The notes below the pieces were generated by a model. That model was not told where the DNA came from, made no database searches, and worked only from the letters and a program-made list of their open reading frames with translations. The translations under genes were made by a program, and so were the position numbers. Source: a virus. Taken from it: a stretch of DNA of 64,000 nt. Below are positions 13,745 to 22,941 of this stretch, piece by piece (position 1 is the first letter of the stretch; the number at the start of each line of letters is the position of its first letter). The stretch is taken from the IMG/VR virus record IMGVR_UViG_3300010938_000951, positions 124,001 through 188,000 of that record; one strand, written 5' to 3'.

Positions 13745-15838
13745 ATGAAACTGTCCGAAGCTAAGCCATATTTCGAATCTTCAGGAGAGATGCAAGAGCA
13801 TTTCTTCTCGATCCAAGACCAGGGTATGTTGTTCGACATCTTGCGTAGTAAGATGTATTCGAATCCGATTCTGGCAATTTGTCGTGAAATTACCAGTAAT
13901 GCACGTGATGCTCATCGTGAAATTGGTATGGCCGATAAACCAATTCATATCCATTTACCGTTTGGTTTGGAGCCTCACTATAAGATTAAAGATTTTGGGC
14001 CTGGCATCAGCCCGGATCGTATGTTGAACATCTTTATCAAATACACAGCCTCAACTAAACGTGAAGATAATATCCAAACTGGTGGTTTTGGTCTTGGGGC
14101 TAAGACTCCGTTCTCTTATAGTGATACATTTCAGGTTACTACCGTTCATAATAAAGTTCGGTACAGCTATGCCTGTGTTATTGATGATACTAAGGTTGGC
14201 AAGTTAGTATTGCTTGATGAGCGAGTGACTGATGAACCAAACAGTACGGAAATTTCTATCCCAGTAAAAACAGCCGATTATAACTTTTTCCGTCAGTATA
14301 CAGAACAAGCTTGTCGCCATTGGGATGTCAAACCAATTATTACTGGTGGCAATATTGATTGGCAGAAAATCAATAAGATTGCGGAAGGTCCTGGTTGGGC
14401 CATTGCTGCAACTAATGACTATAATCGTCATGCCAAGTTGGTCATTGATGGAATTGAGTACCCTCTTCCCCTTGAAGACCTACGTAAATATGCTGATACT
14501 AAACTCATCGATGCATCTCGTGGTGACTTTATTATGTACTTTGGTGTTGGTGAGTTGAGTCTTTCTGCAACCCGAGAAAATATCTTCTTGGATAAACCAA
14601 CGCAAGCTAAGATTCGTGAGCGCATGGATCAGATCGTTGCAGAAGTCAGAAAAACTGTATCCGCTAAAATTGATTCCTTCCCTAATCTATGGGATGCTAA
14701 CGTTTATTATCGCAAAGAGCTAACATCCGTGTTCAGCAACTTGCATTTCTTGGGTAAGTTGTTCTGGAAGAATCATGAACTTCACAATGGGCATATGGAA
14801 GTCAAGTGTGGGTTGTTTGAGTTCACTAAAGGCAAATATTCTCGTCGTCATGGTAATGATCCCAATAAGCTGACCCGTTCCGGTCATGCAGTTGGGCCTC
14901 GCACGATTTATTTTGAAGAAGGTCAGGAACTTTGGCTCAATGATCTTCCTATCAAGGAACCAACTCCCCGACATGTCAAGAAGGCATTTGAGGATAATCC
15001 TAATCTCAAACGTATCTTAGTTATTTGTCCCACGGATAAATATACTGAAGCGGACTTGAACAAGGATTTCCATTTAGATGAGATGAAGCCTAAGAGGCTA
15101 TCTTCTATCACCAAAGCTTCTGGTCGCGCTTATACGCCTCCAGCCTCTAGGTTGCTTGTTTTTAAATTTGACCTGACCTCTAGCGCTTTCCGACAGGTGA
15201 GTTATGATAACATGGAGGAAGACACAAACAACAAGGTTTTGTGCCTCCTTACTCGTGATCAATCTTATGGCCGCCTAGCCTCACTCAATAATAAACAAAA
15301 TTTGAGCGTATCAGCTTTTAAGTCTCTTATTGAACGAAATCCGAAAATTTCTTTCTATGGAGTTGACAAAGAAACTGACCCCAAGCGTCTAGAAGAAGAA
15401 TTCAGTGATTTCGAGACCTTAGATGACTTTATTGATAAAAAAGTTTTCAATAACAAGTCAATTAATTATGTCGAGATTAAGTTCGCACAACAACATACTT
15501 ATCGTGTGGACGAGCGAATGTTGAAGCATTATGATGCTTTGGCCCCGCTCATCACCGACAAAAACAGTACATTCCTTGCTCGTCTAGAGCTACACAAGGT
15601 TATTAAAAAACTTAGTGGGAATGACCGAAGTTTGTTGGAAATCTACGAATCAGCCAAAGGCGAGATTAAAAACTCTACTTTGACACAGTTCGTTAAAGAT
15701 AATCCTAGTTGGGACATTGATGGTATTAATCGAGCCTACGAAAAGAAATATCCGCTGTTGACTGCAATCAACACGTATAACATGCATCAAATGATTGAGC
15801 ATGTGGCTCATTATGTAAATATGGTCGATAAGATTTAA
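13745..15838 (+). CDS. rIIA: RIIA-like protein (GHKL ATPase domain)
   Basis: 697 residues, close to T4 rIIA. The N-terminal 250 residues carry GHKL ATPase boxes: N-box EITSNARDAHRE, G1 KDFGPGIS, G2 TGGFGLGAKTPFSYSD. The rest is a long helical region with no recognised motif. T4 RIIA/RIIB are membrane-associated and let T-even phages evade the RexAB exclusion system; the ATPase activity is unproven. It is followed by the rIIB-like gene 13 bp later, the same pairing as in T4. Confidence 0.88.
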   Translation: MKLSEAKPYFESSGEMQEHFFSIQDQGMLFDILRSKMYSNPILAICREITSNARDAHREIGMADKPIHIHLPFGLEPHYKIKDFGPGISPDRMLNIFIKYTASTKREDNIQTGGFGLGAKTPFSYSDTFQVTTVHNKVRYSYACVIDDTKVGKLVLLDERVTDEPNSTEISIPVKTADYNFFRQYTEQACRHWDVKPIITGGNIDWQKINKIAEGPGWAIAATNDYNRHAKLVIDGIEYPLPLEDLRKYADTKLIDASRGDFIMYFGVGELSLSATRENIFLDKPTQAKIRERMDQIVAEVRKTVSAKIDSFPNLWDANVYYRKELTSVFSNLHFLGKLFWKNHELHNGHMEVKCGLFEFTKGKYSRRHGNDPNKLTRSGHAVGPRTIYFEEGQELWLNDLPIKEPTPRHVKKAFEDNPNLKRILVICPTDKYTEADLNKDFHLDEMKPKRLSSITKASGRAYTPPASRLLVFKFDLTSSAFRQVSYDNMEEDTNNKVLCLLTRDQSYGRLASLNNKQNLSVSAFKSLIERNPKISFYGVDKETDPKRLEEEFSDFETLDDFIDKKVFNNKSINYVEIKFAQQHTYRVDERMLKHYDALAPLITDKNSTFLARLELHKVIKKLSGNDRSLLEIYESAKGEIKNSTLTQFVKDNPSWDIDGINRAYEKKYPLLTAINTYNMHQMIEHVAHYVNMVDKI

Positions 15839-15851
15839 TAGGAGATAGAAA

Positions 15852-16790
15852 ATGTCAAAGAGAGTTAATTGGGCAATTACCGATAATAATGTTTCGGTGA
15901 ATTATGATGGCGAGTCTCATATTGTACCTCGCCAAGATGCATTAGCCGATCGTTTGATTAAGGCAATCAAAGAGAATCGACTACAAGAGATCCCCGCTCT
16001 TGTTTCGGCGGCTAAGCGCATTGAGATTTTTTCCAAGGGCAACTTCAAGGTAGAGAATGGTCAAGTTTTGGTTAATGGTGTGGCTGCGCCTCATGCATTG
16101 AGCAATAAGATCATCCGCTTCTCGAATGATGGTCTTCCGTTCCAACCTTTGGTTAAGTTTGCTGAAAACTTGCAGAAGAACCCATCATTCCGTGCTGTAA
16201 ATGAGCTGTTTACCTTCTTAGAGAAGAATGACCACCCAATCACGGAAAATGGCAACTTCATTGCGTATAAACGTGTTCGTTCTACTTTCAAGGATATTCA
16301 CAGCAATACCATGGATAATTCCGTTGGTAAAACTGTAGAGATTCCTCGTAACCAAGTGGATGAAGACTCCAACCGTACCTGTAGCCATGGTCTACACGTT
16401 GCTAACTGGGACTATGCTCATTTGCATTTTGCTAGTTCTGATGCAGCAACTGACGTCATGTTAGAGGTCGAAGTCAATCCGGCCGATGTAGTTGCAATTC
16501 CGGTTGACTACAACAATTCAAAAATGCGTGTTTGCAAGTACAAGGTTTTGGGTGTGGTAACTACTCCATATGAACCAAGCCGGGCCCTTCGAGTTGTTGA
16601 TGAGTCGTACAACCCTTCTGAAGAGTTTGATGAGCTATCAGAGGAAGAAGAGGAGTCATGCGAATATTGTGGAGAAGAGGTATATGATGGTGGGCGCCTC
16701 TGTACCGAATGTGATTACGATGAGGAGCATGACGAAGAGGATGATGAGGAAGACGATCGTTATCCTTACGAAGACGAAATCGAGGAATAA
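15852..16790 (+). CDS. rIIB: RIIB-like protein with acidic zinc-binding tail
   Basis: 312 residues. The core (LEKNDHPITENGNFIAYKRV, FKDIHSNTMDNSVGKTVE, PRNQVDEDSNRTCSHGLHV, NPADVVAIPVDYNNSKMRVC) is the T4 rIIB pattern. The C-terminal 60 residues are very acidic and carry CEYC and CTEC, a likely zinc ribbon. Strong SD (TAGGAGAT). Its TAA overlaps the purA ATG by one base. It probably acts with the upstream rIIA product. Confidence 0.87.
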   Translation: MSKRVNWAITDNNVSVNYDGESHIVPRQDALADRLIKAIKENRLQEIPALVSAAKRIEIFSKGNFKVENGQVLVNGVAAPHALSNKIIRFSNDGLPFQPLVKFAENLQKNPSFRAVNELFTFLEKNDHPITENGNFIAYKRVRSTFKDIHSNTMDNSVGKTVEIPRNQVDEDSNRTCSHGLHVANWDYAHLHFASSDAATDVMLEVEVNPADVVAIPVDYNNSKMRVCKYKVLGVVTTPYEPSRALRVVDESYNPSEEFDELSEEEEESCEYCGEEVYDGGRLCTECDYDEEHDEEDDEEDDRYPYEDEIEE

Positions 16791-17932
16791 TGCCAAATAT
16801 TGCAGTCCTAGGTGCTATGTGGGGAGACGAGGGTAAAGGGCATATTACCCATCGTCTCTCTCGTGATTATGATTGGGTCATTCGCTTCAACGGTGGCGCT
16901 AATGCCGGCCACACTATTTATCGAGATGGAAAGAAGTTTGTTCACAATTTACTTCCATCAGTAGATTTTAGAGTTCCACACGTCAAAGCCTATCTGGGAT
17001 CAGGTATGGTGATTGATCTAGCGAAACTCAGAGATGAAGTAGTTGAGGCAGATAAATCATATCCTGGGGTTGGCAGTCGTATTTTCGTTGATCATGACGC
17101 TTTCATTGTTGAAGCAAAGCACAAAGAGGAAGATAAATTAGCTAATAGCCATATAGGATCCACTAATAGAGGAATTGGACCAGCCTACAAAGATAAAATT
17201 TCTCGTGCTGGAAAACGAATAGGCGATTTAATTTTCGGCGATGATAATCAATTAGTAAATGAGTATTATGCCATTGTTAATGAGCTAATGTGTTTGGGCG
17301 TAAATTTCACAACTGTTTTACAGTTAGAGGGTCACTTTAAATCAAGCAATCTTTTATTTGAAGGTGCCCAGGGCGTTCTTTTAGATATTAATCACGGCAT
17401 CTATCCTTATGTTAGTTGTAGTGATGCAACAATTGGAGGTATTATTGCTTCTGGTTTTGCTTTTGCCAAATTAGATAAAGTGTATGGTGTAGCCAAATGC
17501 TATACAACCAAAGTTGGGGAAGGCCCATTTCCTACTGAAATTCATGGTGTAGCAGCCGATGATTTAAGGAAGATGGGTAATGAGTTTGGTGCCACCACAG
17601 GGCGTCCAAGACGTGTTGGGTGGTTAGATTTGCCAGCTTTACAATATGCTTGTAAAAAGGGCGGAATTACCCATCTCATCTTAACCAAATTTGATATTCT
17701 GAATGGTTTAGCTAAAGTTCCAATTTGTTTGCATTATGAATATGCTCCAACGCGCTCGTTTGACTTTTTTACAGCCCGCCCACAAATTTCTATGGTGGAT
17801 GGCTGGAATGATGCTAAACAGCCAGTTCAGCTTGAGAAATTTATCAAGTTGATTGAATCGGTTGTACAGGTCCCCGTAGAATATATTTCTTGTGGAACTG
17901 AAGAGTCCGACATCATGGACTGGGCAGCCTGA
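16790..17932 (+). CDS. purA: adenylosuccinate synthetase (PurA family)
   Basis: 380 residues. WGDEGKG has D13 and H41 sits in NAGHTIY, the two residues that act on IMP and GTP in PurA. Further blocks: TNRGIGPAYKDKISR, EGAQGVLLDINHGIYPYVS, TKVGEGPFPTE, GNEFGATTGRPRRVGWLD. It couples GTP hydrolysis to joining IMP and aspartate in AMP synthesis. Phage homologues include PurZ of Z-genome phages, in which the D13 equivalent is replaced; here D13 is intact, so the canonical reaction is favoured. Length is between archaeal (about 340) and bacterial (about 430) forms. Confidence 0.92.
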   Translation: MPNIAVLGAMWGDEGKGHITHRLSRDYDWVIRFNGGANAGHTIYRDGKKFVHNLLPSVDFRVPHVKAYLGSGMVIDLAKLRDEVVEADKSYPGVGSRIFVDHDAFIVEAKHKEEDKLANSHIGSTNRGIGPAYKDKISRAGKRIGDLIFGDDNQLVNEYYAIVNELMCLGVNFTTVLQLEGHFKSSNLLFEGAQGVLLDINHGIYPYVSCSDATIGGIIASGFAFAKLDKVYGVAKCYTTKVGEGPFPTEIHGVAADDLRKMGNEFGATTGRPRRVGWLDLPALQYACKKGGITHLILTKFDILNGLAKVPICLHYEYAPTRSFDFFTARPQISMVDGWNDAKQPVQLEKFIKLIESVVQVPVEYISCGTEESDIMDWAA

Positions 17933-17938
17933 TATAGA
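17933..17938 (+). promoter_or_regulatory. -10-like TATAGA box, possible leaderless start
   Basis: GATATAGA ends 6 nt before the ATG at 17945; no Shine-Dalgarno in between. Same geometry as the boxes at 31766, 53180, 55353 and 55833. Confidence 0.4.
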
Positions 17939-17944
17939 TCAGTT

Positions 17945-18973
17945 ATGCTTGCACTAGATAAGGTTGATCCACAATTTAGACTAATAGCTGATAGATTGTT
18001 TTTCACAGACAATACGGATTTAGATTTATCAAATTTCAAAATTTTACTTGATGGTAATGAATTTCATTACGGTTATTTATGGGATCGCTTTTTACGCAGT
18101 TCAGAAATTTTTTGGGAAGAAAGTTTTTGGATTAATCGTTTAGATATACTTTTATCTCTACAGTCTAAAAGACTTGATTCAGAAGTAGGAAATTATTTAC
18201 TCTCTCGATTTCGAAGGATGATCGACTTGCGCATCAATCCTACTCCTAAGGTTGATACTGAGTTTATTCAATTTATGGCATGGGTTAAAGTTAGAGTAGC
18301 CCGAAAAGAGGAAGTTCTTTCTATTCGCGATTTCTTTACCAACTTAGTATATACGATTAAAGTTGGCAAATTAACTAACATCATAAACCATTTCATTCCA
18401 TATCTTTTTCAAGATATGAATGAATATCTTGGGGTCTTGGGTAAAAGAGCAGCCGAATCAGCTCGTAGTTTTGAAGTGTTAAAACAATTAGAAAGTCAAG
18501 GCGTTGTAATTGACAAGTCTCCACTATTCAAGCTATCAAAAAATTTACTTCTAAAAAGAGCATTAAATAGACCCAATAGGCGCTCACTTTTTGCCCTGAT
18601 GGATGATAAAGATATTATGAATTATCTCAAATCAGAGTACAAGTTAGACGATCGTAATCGCTTAATCTCGTTTATAAATGCCTGTGACTTTAAAGAAATT
18701 GAAGAATATCATTTACGCAACGTAAAAAATCTATTAGAAATAGATGTGTCAATAGCGGATGAACTATTTACGGCCTACGCAAATAAACTTTGGACTCGTG
18801 GCGTAGGTAATCGTGGCGCCAATGTCAAACGTCTAATTAGACTTTGTAAAACATTTCCTGTCTTTTCTCCAAAGAAAGCTTTAGTCTATCTTTCTACTAC
18901 TGGTAAAATGTCTGATATTAAACCATTAATTCAAGCTTTTCCTGAGTTAAAAACTTTGGCGCCTTTTATATGA
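17945..18973 (+). CDS. large helical hypothetical protein
   Basis: 342 residues, almost entirely predicted helix with many Leu/Lys/Arg. The C-terminal end (KPLIQAFPELKTLAPFI) matches the end of the protein at 21970 (KDHPDVKHLVPFL), so the two are probably paralogues. No enzymatic motif. A TATAGA box without Shine-Dalgarno precedes the start. Its last bases overlap the next ATG (ATGA). Function unknown; alpha-solenoid scaffolding is a reasonable guess. Confidence 0.72.
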   Translation: MLALDKVDPQFRLIADRLFFTDNTDLDLSNFKILLDGNEFHYGYLWDRFLRSSEIFWEESFWINRLDILLSLQSKRLDSEVGNYLLSRFRRMIDLRINPTPKVDTEFIQFMAWVKVRVARKEEVLSIRDFFTNLVYTIKVGKLTNIINHFIPYLFQDMNEYLGVLGKRAAESARSFEVLKQLESQGVVIDKSPLFKLSKNLLLKRALNRPNRRSLFALMDDKDIMNYLKSEYKLDDRNRLISFINACDFKEIEEYHLRNVKNLLEIDVSIADELFTAYANKLWTRGVGNRGANVKRLIRLCKTFPVFSPKKALVYLSTTGKMSDIKPLIQAFPELKTLAPFI

Positions 18974-19164
18974 TTTGGAATCAATTACCCTATGAGTTAC
19001 AACAAAAAGTCATTGATCGTATTGTAACTTTACTTGAAAATGAAGAAGATGATCTTATGCAAGATGGTCTTATTGCCGCTATTCATGAATTAGAAGTATG
19101 GAGCAATACTCCATGTGAAATAATTGGAGAATATGGTTTTCCAGAAAAGGATCCTTTCAAATGA
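18970..19164 (+). CDS. hypothetical small acidic protein
   Basis: 64 residues, ATGA overlap on both sides (with 17945 gene and with the iscA-like gene). Helical and acidic (VTLLENEEDDLMQDGLIAAI). Not recognised. Confidence 0.62.
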   Translation: MIWNQLPYELQQKVIDRIVTLLENEEDDLMQDGLIAAIHELEVWSNTPCEIIGEYGFPEKDPFK

Positions 19165-19496
19165 TTTCAGTAACTGAAAAGGCTGCTTTAAAAATAAAAG
19201 AGATTTCAGATAGTGAAGGTATTGGCCACTATAATGTTCGTGTGCGAGTTGTGGGTGGTGGTTGTGCCGGATTTACATATGATATGTACTATGAAGAGAA
19301 AATTAGCGAGATGGATGAAGTCATCGAGGTTACCGACTATTACGGCACTATCAAGGTCGTAGTTGACCCGCTTTCGCTACAGTATCTTGAAGATACCACA
19401 GTGGATTGGCAGGATGGCGCCTTTGGTGCTGGTTTCAAGTTTATCAATCCAAAGGTTACAGGATCTTGTGGTTGTGGTAGTTCTGTTTCATTTTGA
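19161..19496 (+). CDS. A-type iron-sulfur carrier (IscA/ErpA-like) 1
   Basis: 111 residues, the usual family length. The three conserved cysteines are present: C35 in VVGGGCAGFTYD and C103/C105 in GSCGCGSS. A-type carriers hold a [2Fe-2S] or [4Fe-4S] cluster between subunits and hand it to apo-enzymes. Start overlaps the upstream gene by ATGA. A second carrier is at 21382 and a U-type scaffold at 46625. Confidence 0.93.
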   Translation: MISVTEKAALKIKEISDSEGIGHYNVRVRVVGGGCAGFTYDMYYEEKISEMDEVIEVTDYYGTIKVVVDPLSLQYLEDTTVDWQDGAFGAGFKFINPKVTGSCGCGSSVSF

Positions 19497-19504
19497 GGTA
19501 AATT

Positions 19505-19933
19505 ATGGTTGTTGTAGTTCCGCAGATGCGCCACGAGCAAAAGCCCTGTGATGGTTCTTTTATTCGTATCCCGTCTGAAAAACTAAAGACGATGGCTCTT
19601 CAAACTCTTGAGAACATCAAGAAATACAAGGCCAAGGATCGTAAGAGGTTAGCTGACCGGGAACGCAAAGAACTCCAAGAAAAACGAGAGAAGCGTCGCA
19701 ATAGCATCTGGTCCAAAATTTTTGGCTATAAGGAACAGCCTGAGCCAACTGATGAGGAACTTATAAAGATGCATGAGAACAGTGGTAGCCCAGGCTGTAT
19801 ATGGCTCCCGGAAACTTTCTGGATTGATTACCGTTACGAGAAAAATATAGAAGTGGCTCATCGTCTACTCAATGCAACAGAATATGCCGATGAAGTTGCA
19901 GTATCTACTAAGGACTTAGAAAGATTGATATGA
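19505..19933 (+). CDS. hypothetical protein with basic coiled coil
   Basis: 142 residues. Residues about 30-70 are a highly charged helix (KKYKAKDRKRLADRERKELQ), likely coiled coil. The C-terminal part has SGSPGCIWLPETFWIDYRYE. SD GAGGTAAATT before the ATG. Its TGA overlaps the next ATG. Not recognised. Confidence 0.66.
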   Translation: MVVVVPQMRHEQKPCDGSFIRIPSEKLKTMALQTLENIKKYKAKDRKRLADRERKELQEKREKRRNSIWSKIFGYKEQPEPTDEELIKMHENSGSPGCIWLPETFWIDYRYEKNIEVAHRLLNATEYADEVAVSTKDLERLI

Positions 19934-20247
19934 ATAATTCATGGACATTGGTAGAGGCTATTGCTTTTGCTAATTCACTACATGAATATATCTATCCATT
20001 AGGATTTGATGTTGCTATAACTGGTAGTATTCTAACTAAAGGTTATAGTGAAAAGGATTTAGATTTGGTGATATATCCTTTAAAAAAGATATCATCTAAC
20101 TATACGAATTTGATTAGTAAGCTTCCAAATTTCGGATTAAAATTTATCCGTCTGCCCAATCATAATCTTGGTTATCAAGACGATGGTAAAAATGTTCAAG
20201 TTTGGGAGCATAATAACAAACGTGTAGATTTATTTTTCTTGAGTTAG
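19930..20247 (+). CDS. small nucleotidyltransferase-like protein (Pol beta fold)
   Basis: 105 residues. The motif GSILTKGYSEKDLDLVIYP is the GS...DxD signature of minimal Pol beta-type nucleotidyltransferases, and KRVDLFFL near the C-terminus supplies the third acidic residue. Such proteins transfer NMP to protein, RNA or small molecules. It directly precedes the larger nucleotidyltransferase. It is one of only two genes in the window ending in TAG; read-through would add only two codons before a TGA. Confidence 0.72.
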   Translation: MNNSWTLVEAIAFANSLHEYIYPLGFDVAITGSILTKGYSEKDLDLVIYPLKKISSNYTNLISKLPNFGLKFIRLPNHNLGYQDDGKNVQVWEHNNKRVDLFFLS

Positions 20248-20249
20248 TT

Positions 20250-21362
20250 ATGAGCAAGCACCCCGTATTAGATTTAATTGTTAAAAAGAGTCCACATTTA
20301 AGCTGGATTGAGGATAATACTGCGCTATTAGTGCGCCATGGTTCTCATGCTTATGGCACTAATACTGCAACATCCGATGAAGATTTTAAGGGCATTGCAA
20401 TCCCAACTAAGAAATACTTTTTGGGTACTATGCATCGCTTTGAACAGGCTGAGTTGAAAGCGCCTGATCCTGATGCGGTTATCTATGATATTCGTAAGTT
20501 TTTCAATTTAGCTGCTGATTGCAACCCTAACATCATTGAGGTTTTACATACGGACCCATCTGACCATTTTCTGGTAAGTCCGATTGGTGAAGAGATTTTA
20601 GCTCATAAAGATGACTTCTTATCTAAGAAAATTAAGTTTACCTTTATGGGTTATTCGGTAGCACAGCTCAAAAGAATCAAGACTCATAAACGCTGGATCA
20701 TGAATCCACCATCTGCTCCGCCAACCAGAGCCAGTTTGGGATTACCAGAACAGACCTTGATTCCACAAGATCAGCTAATGGCTGCTCAAGCCGAAGTGCA
20801 GAAAGAATTAGATAGATTCCAGTTCGACTTCATGGAGGGCATGGAAGAGTCAGCCAAGGTTGGACTACGTAGTACGGTCTCCGAAATGCTGGCAGAGTTG
20901 AAGATCACTTCTGACCAACACTGGGAAGCCGCGGCTCGAAAGATTGGCCTTAGTGATAATTTAATTCTTGTTATGCAGCGCGAACGCGAGTATGCAGCAG
21001 CTAAACGAGAATGGGATCAGTATCAGAACTGGAAGAAAACTCGTAATCCGGCCAGGGCCGCACTAGAAGAAAAGTTTGGTTATGACACCAAACATGCCTA
21101 TCATTTAGTGAGACTCATTCGTATGTGCCGAGAGATTCTCACTACTGGTAAAGTTTTAGTGAAGCGTCCCGACCGAGAAGAGCTGTTAACTATTCGCAAT
21201 GGTGCTTGGTCTTATGAACAGTTAATTGAGTTTGCTGACCGTGAGGAAAAAGAACTCAATGAGTTGTATAACATTACTACAGTTTTGCCCAAAATGCCCG
21301 ATAGAGAAAAGCTTGACGCATTGTGTATTCGATTAGTTGAGCGCTCTTTATCTGGTGTATAA
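20250..21362 (+). CDS. RlaP-like nucleotidyltransferase (Pol beta superfamily)
   Basis: 370 residues. N-terminal GSHAYGTNTATSDEDFKGI is the hallmark of the RlaP/PF10127 group; SDED supplies the catalytic acidic pair. The body continues with YDIRKFFNLAADCNPNIIEV and a helical C-terminus with KHAYHLVRLIRMCREIL. Family members are linked to RNA repair operons. The insert around residues 150-260 (Pro-rich then helical) is longer than in minimal members. It begins 2 nt after the preceding stop. Confidence 0.82.
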   Translation: MSKHPVLDLIVKKSPHLSWIEDNTALLVRHGSHAYGTNTATSDEDFKGIAIPTKKYFLGTMHRFEQAELKAPDPDAVIYDIRKFFNLAADCNPNIIEVLHTDPSDHFLVSPIGEEILAHKDDFLSKKIKFTFMGYSVAQLKRIKTHKRWIMNPPSAPPTRASLGLPEQTLIPQDQLMAAQAEVQKELDRFQFDFMEGMEESAKVGLRSTVSEMLAELKITSDQHWEAAARKIGLSDNLILVMQREREYAAAKREWDQYQNWKKTRNPARAALEEKFGYDTKHAYHLVRLIRMCREILTTGKVLVKRPDREELLTIRNGAWSYEQLIEFADREEKELNELYNITTVLPKMPDREKLDALCIRLVERSLSGV

Positions 21363-21381
21363 TTTCGTATCTAAGTACAGT

Positions 21382-21729
21382 ATGGGAACCGAAAACACCT
21401 ATCATATTTTTGTATCACCTATAGCCGCTGAGCAAGTCAAATTACAACTTGAACGGCGAGGAACACCACAATCTTGTTTAAGGCTTGGTATTAAAGGTGG
21501 AGGTTGTTCTGGGTTTTCATATGTACTTAGATTCGAAGATGACCCTCCAAAGGATCGAGATGTTGTGTTTGAACAGCACAACATTAAAATTGTAGTTGAT
21601 AAAAAGAGTTTAGTTTATCTTAACGGAGCTACATTGGATTGGGAGAAATCTCTGATGAAGCAGGGATTTAAATTTATTAATCCAAATGAAAAATCTAGTT
21701 GTGGTTGCGGACACTCTTTTACAGTTTGA
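21382..21729 (+). CDS. A-type iron-sulfur carrier (IscA-like) 2
   Basis: 115 residues from ATG 21382 (chosen to match family length). Cysteines: C42 in KGGGCSGFSY and C107/C109 in SSCGCGHS. It is only moderately similar to the first carrier at 19161, suggesting separate targets or an old duplication. A TATAAT at about 21357-21362 lies 20 nt upstream, at the end of the preceding gene. Confidence 0.92.
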   Translation: MGTENTYHIFVSPIAAEQVKLQLERRGTPQSCLRLGIKGGGCSGFSYVLRFEDDPPKDRDVVFEQHNIKIVVDKKSLVYLNGATLDWEKSLMKQGFKFINPNEKSSCGCGHSFTV

Positions 21730-21742
21730 TGAAGGAATGAAC

Positions 21743-21967
21743 ATGATTCATGGAATCTATTTGAGAAGCAAACCAAAAAACAAGTGGCTTTTGGTCTCTC
21801 AGACTATTTCGCCGGAAATGGCACATATGGAGGTTGAAGCTTTTAAAAAGCAAGCGGCTGAAGATGGTTTAGACCAAGCTGAGGTAGCAATTCAAACTTT
21901 TGATTCTGCATTTTTTATTCCAGAGACTTTGGTTGAATTAAAAGAACGGAAAATTCTATATAACTAA
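21743..21967 (+). CDS. hypothetical protein
   Basis: 74 residues from ATG 21743, which has GAAGGA at ideal spacing (an ATG 6 nt earlier touches the SD). Alpha/beta small domain: IHGIYLRSKPKNKWLLVSQT, then MAHMEVEAFKKQAAEDG. Not recognised. Confidence 0.62.
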   Translation: MIHGIYLRSKPKNKWLLVSQTISPEMAHMEVEAFKKQAAEDGLDQAEVAIQTFDSAFFIPETLVELKERKILYN

Positions 21968-21969
21968 TT

Positions 21970-22902
21970 ATGAGCCAATTAAATAAGTTTGAAGCTCTAC
22001 TCTATGAGTTTGAAGAGCCGTCAGTATCTAAAAGGCAAATAGATAAGCTTATTTCTCTTCTAAACAAGAGTCATGTGTATAGTACAATATTTGACAGTTA
22101 TGTATCTCGGAGATTACAGGCAAATATTCATCCTGAACGCCTATTGAATATGGCTTATAATTTAGAAAAGAATGATAATACAAAGTATCTTAGTGAATCC
22201 ATTAATGTGGCAGTTGCTAATAGTATTATTTTAAAAGATGAAAATTATGATCAGTTCTATTTTATGAACCGGCATGATATTCGTGTTGAGAACCATATTT
22301 TCAAAACAGTGATTGAGAAAATTGGAGATTGTCTTGATAAGTCATCAATAGATATTATTACAAAGATTGCTTTTAATATTCGAATGGATAAACATCTATT
22401 ATTGTTAAAAGCGCTTGGAACGGTTGAATTTAGTAGTTTTCGAACTGCTTTGTTTATGGACCGGCTGGAGATTCAAGATCAGTATATGTTGGCGGTAAGG
22501 GCTTTTGAGGATAATAATGAGATTGCCCCCAAATTATTAAAGTTCTCAAATAAAAACTTATACAATCATATGTCTGGTTTAGTATCTAAAAATGGCGATA
22601 AAGATCAATTTATTACTGCCTTAAGAAATTCCGTTATTGAGATTGAGAAAATTGAATATAATGATTTTATATATTTCCTTCTCACAACAAATGCAGATCA
22701 CATTCCATCTACATTAGGAAGATTATATGTGCGGGCAGAACAGGAAGGTAGATTCAGCTATCTGTTAACAGTATGTGCACATAAAAATAAGAAAGATGTA
22801 TTAAGAACTCTTTGTCAAACGAAAGACAAAGAGTTAATTGATAAATTTTTCTCGATCTATAAAGATCATCCAGATGTGAAACATCTAGTTCCTTTCTTGT
22901 GA
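21970..22902 (+). CDS. large helical hypothetical protein (paralogue of 17945)
   Basis: 310 residues, mostly helix. C-terminal KDHPDVKHLVPFL parallels the end of the 17945 product. Segments such as GTVEFSSFRTALFMDRLEI and LLKALG suggest repeated helical hairpins. No catalytic motif. Function unknown. Confidence 0.7.
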   Translation: MSQLNKFEALLYEFEEPSVSKRQIDKLISLLNKSHVYSTIFDSYVSRRLQANIHPERLLNMAYNLEKNDNTKYLSESINVAVANSIILKDENYDQFYFMNRHDIRVENHIFKTVIEKIGDCLDKSSIDIITKIAFNIRMDKHLLLLKALGTVEFSSFRTALFMDRLEIQDQYMLAVRAFEDNNEIAPKLLKFSNKNLYNHMSGLVSKNGDKDQFITALRNSVIEIEKIEYNDFIYFLLTTNADHIPSTLGRLYVRAEQEGRFSYLLTVCAHKNKKDVLRTLCQTKDKELIDKFFSIYKDHPDVKHLVPFL

Positions 22903-22941
22903 GGTATCTGTTATATAGTCATGTGATATCTCAAAGGAAAC

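Noticed and set aside
16790-17932. PurZ (2-aminoadenine pathway) enzyme
   Set aside because: The PurA-specific D13 in WGDEGKG is intact and no DatZ, MazZ or DpoZ homologue is recognisable in the window.
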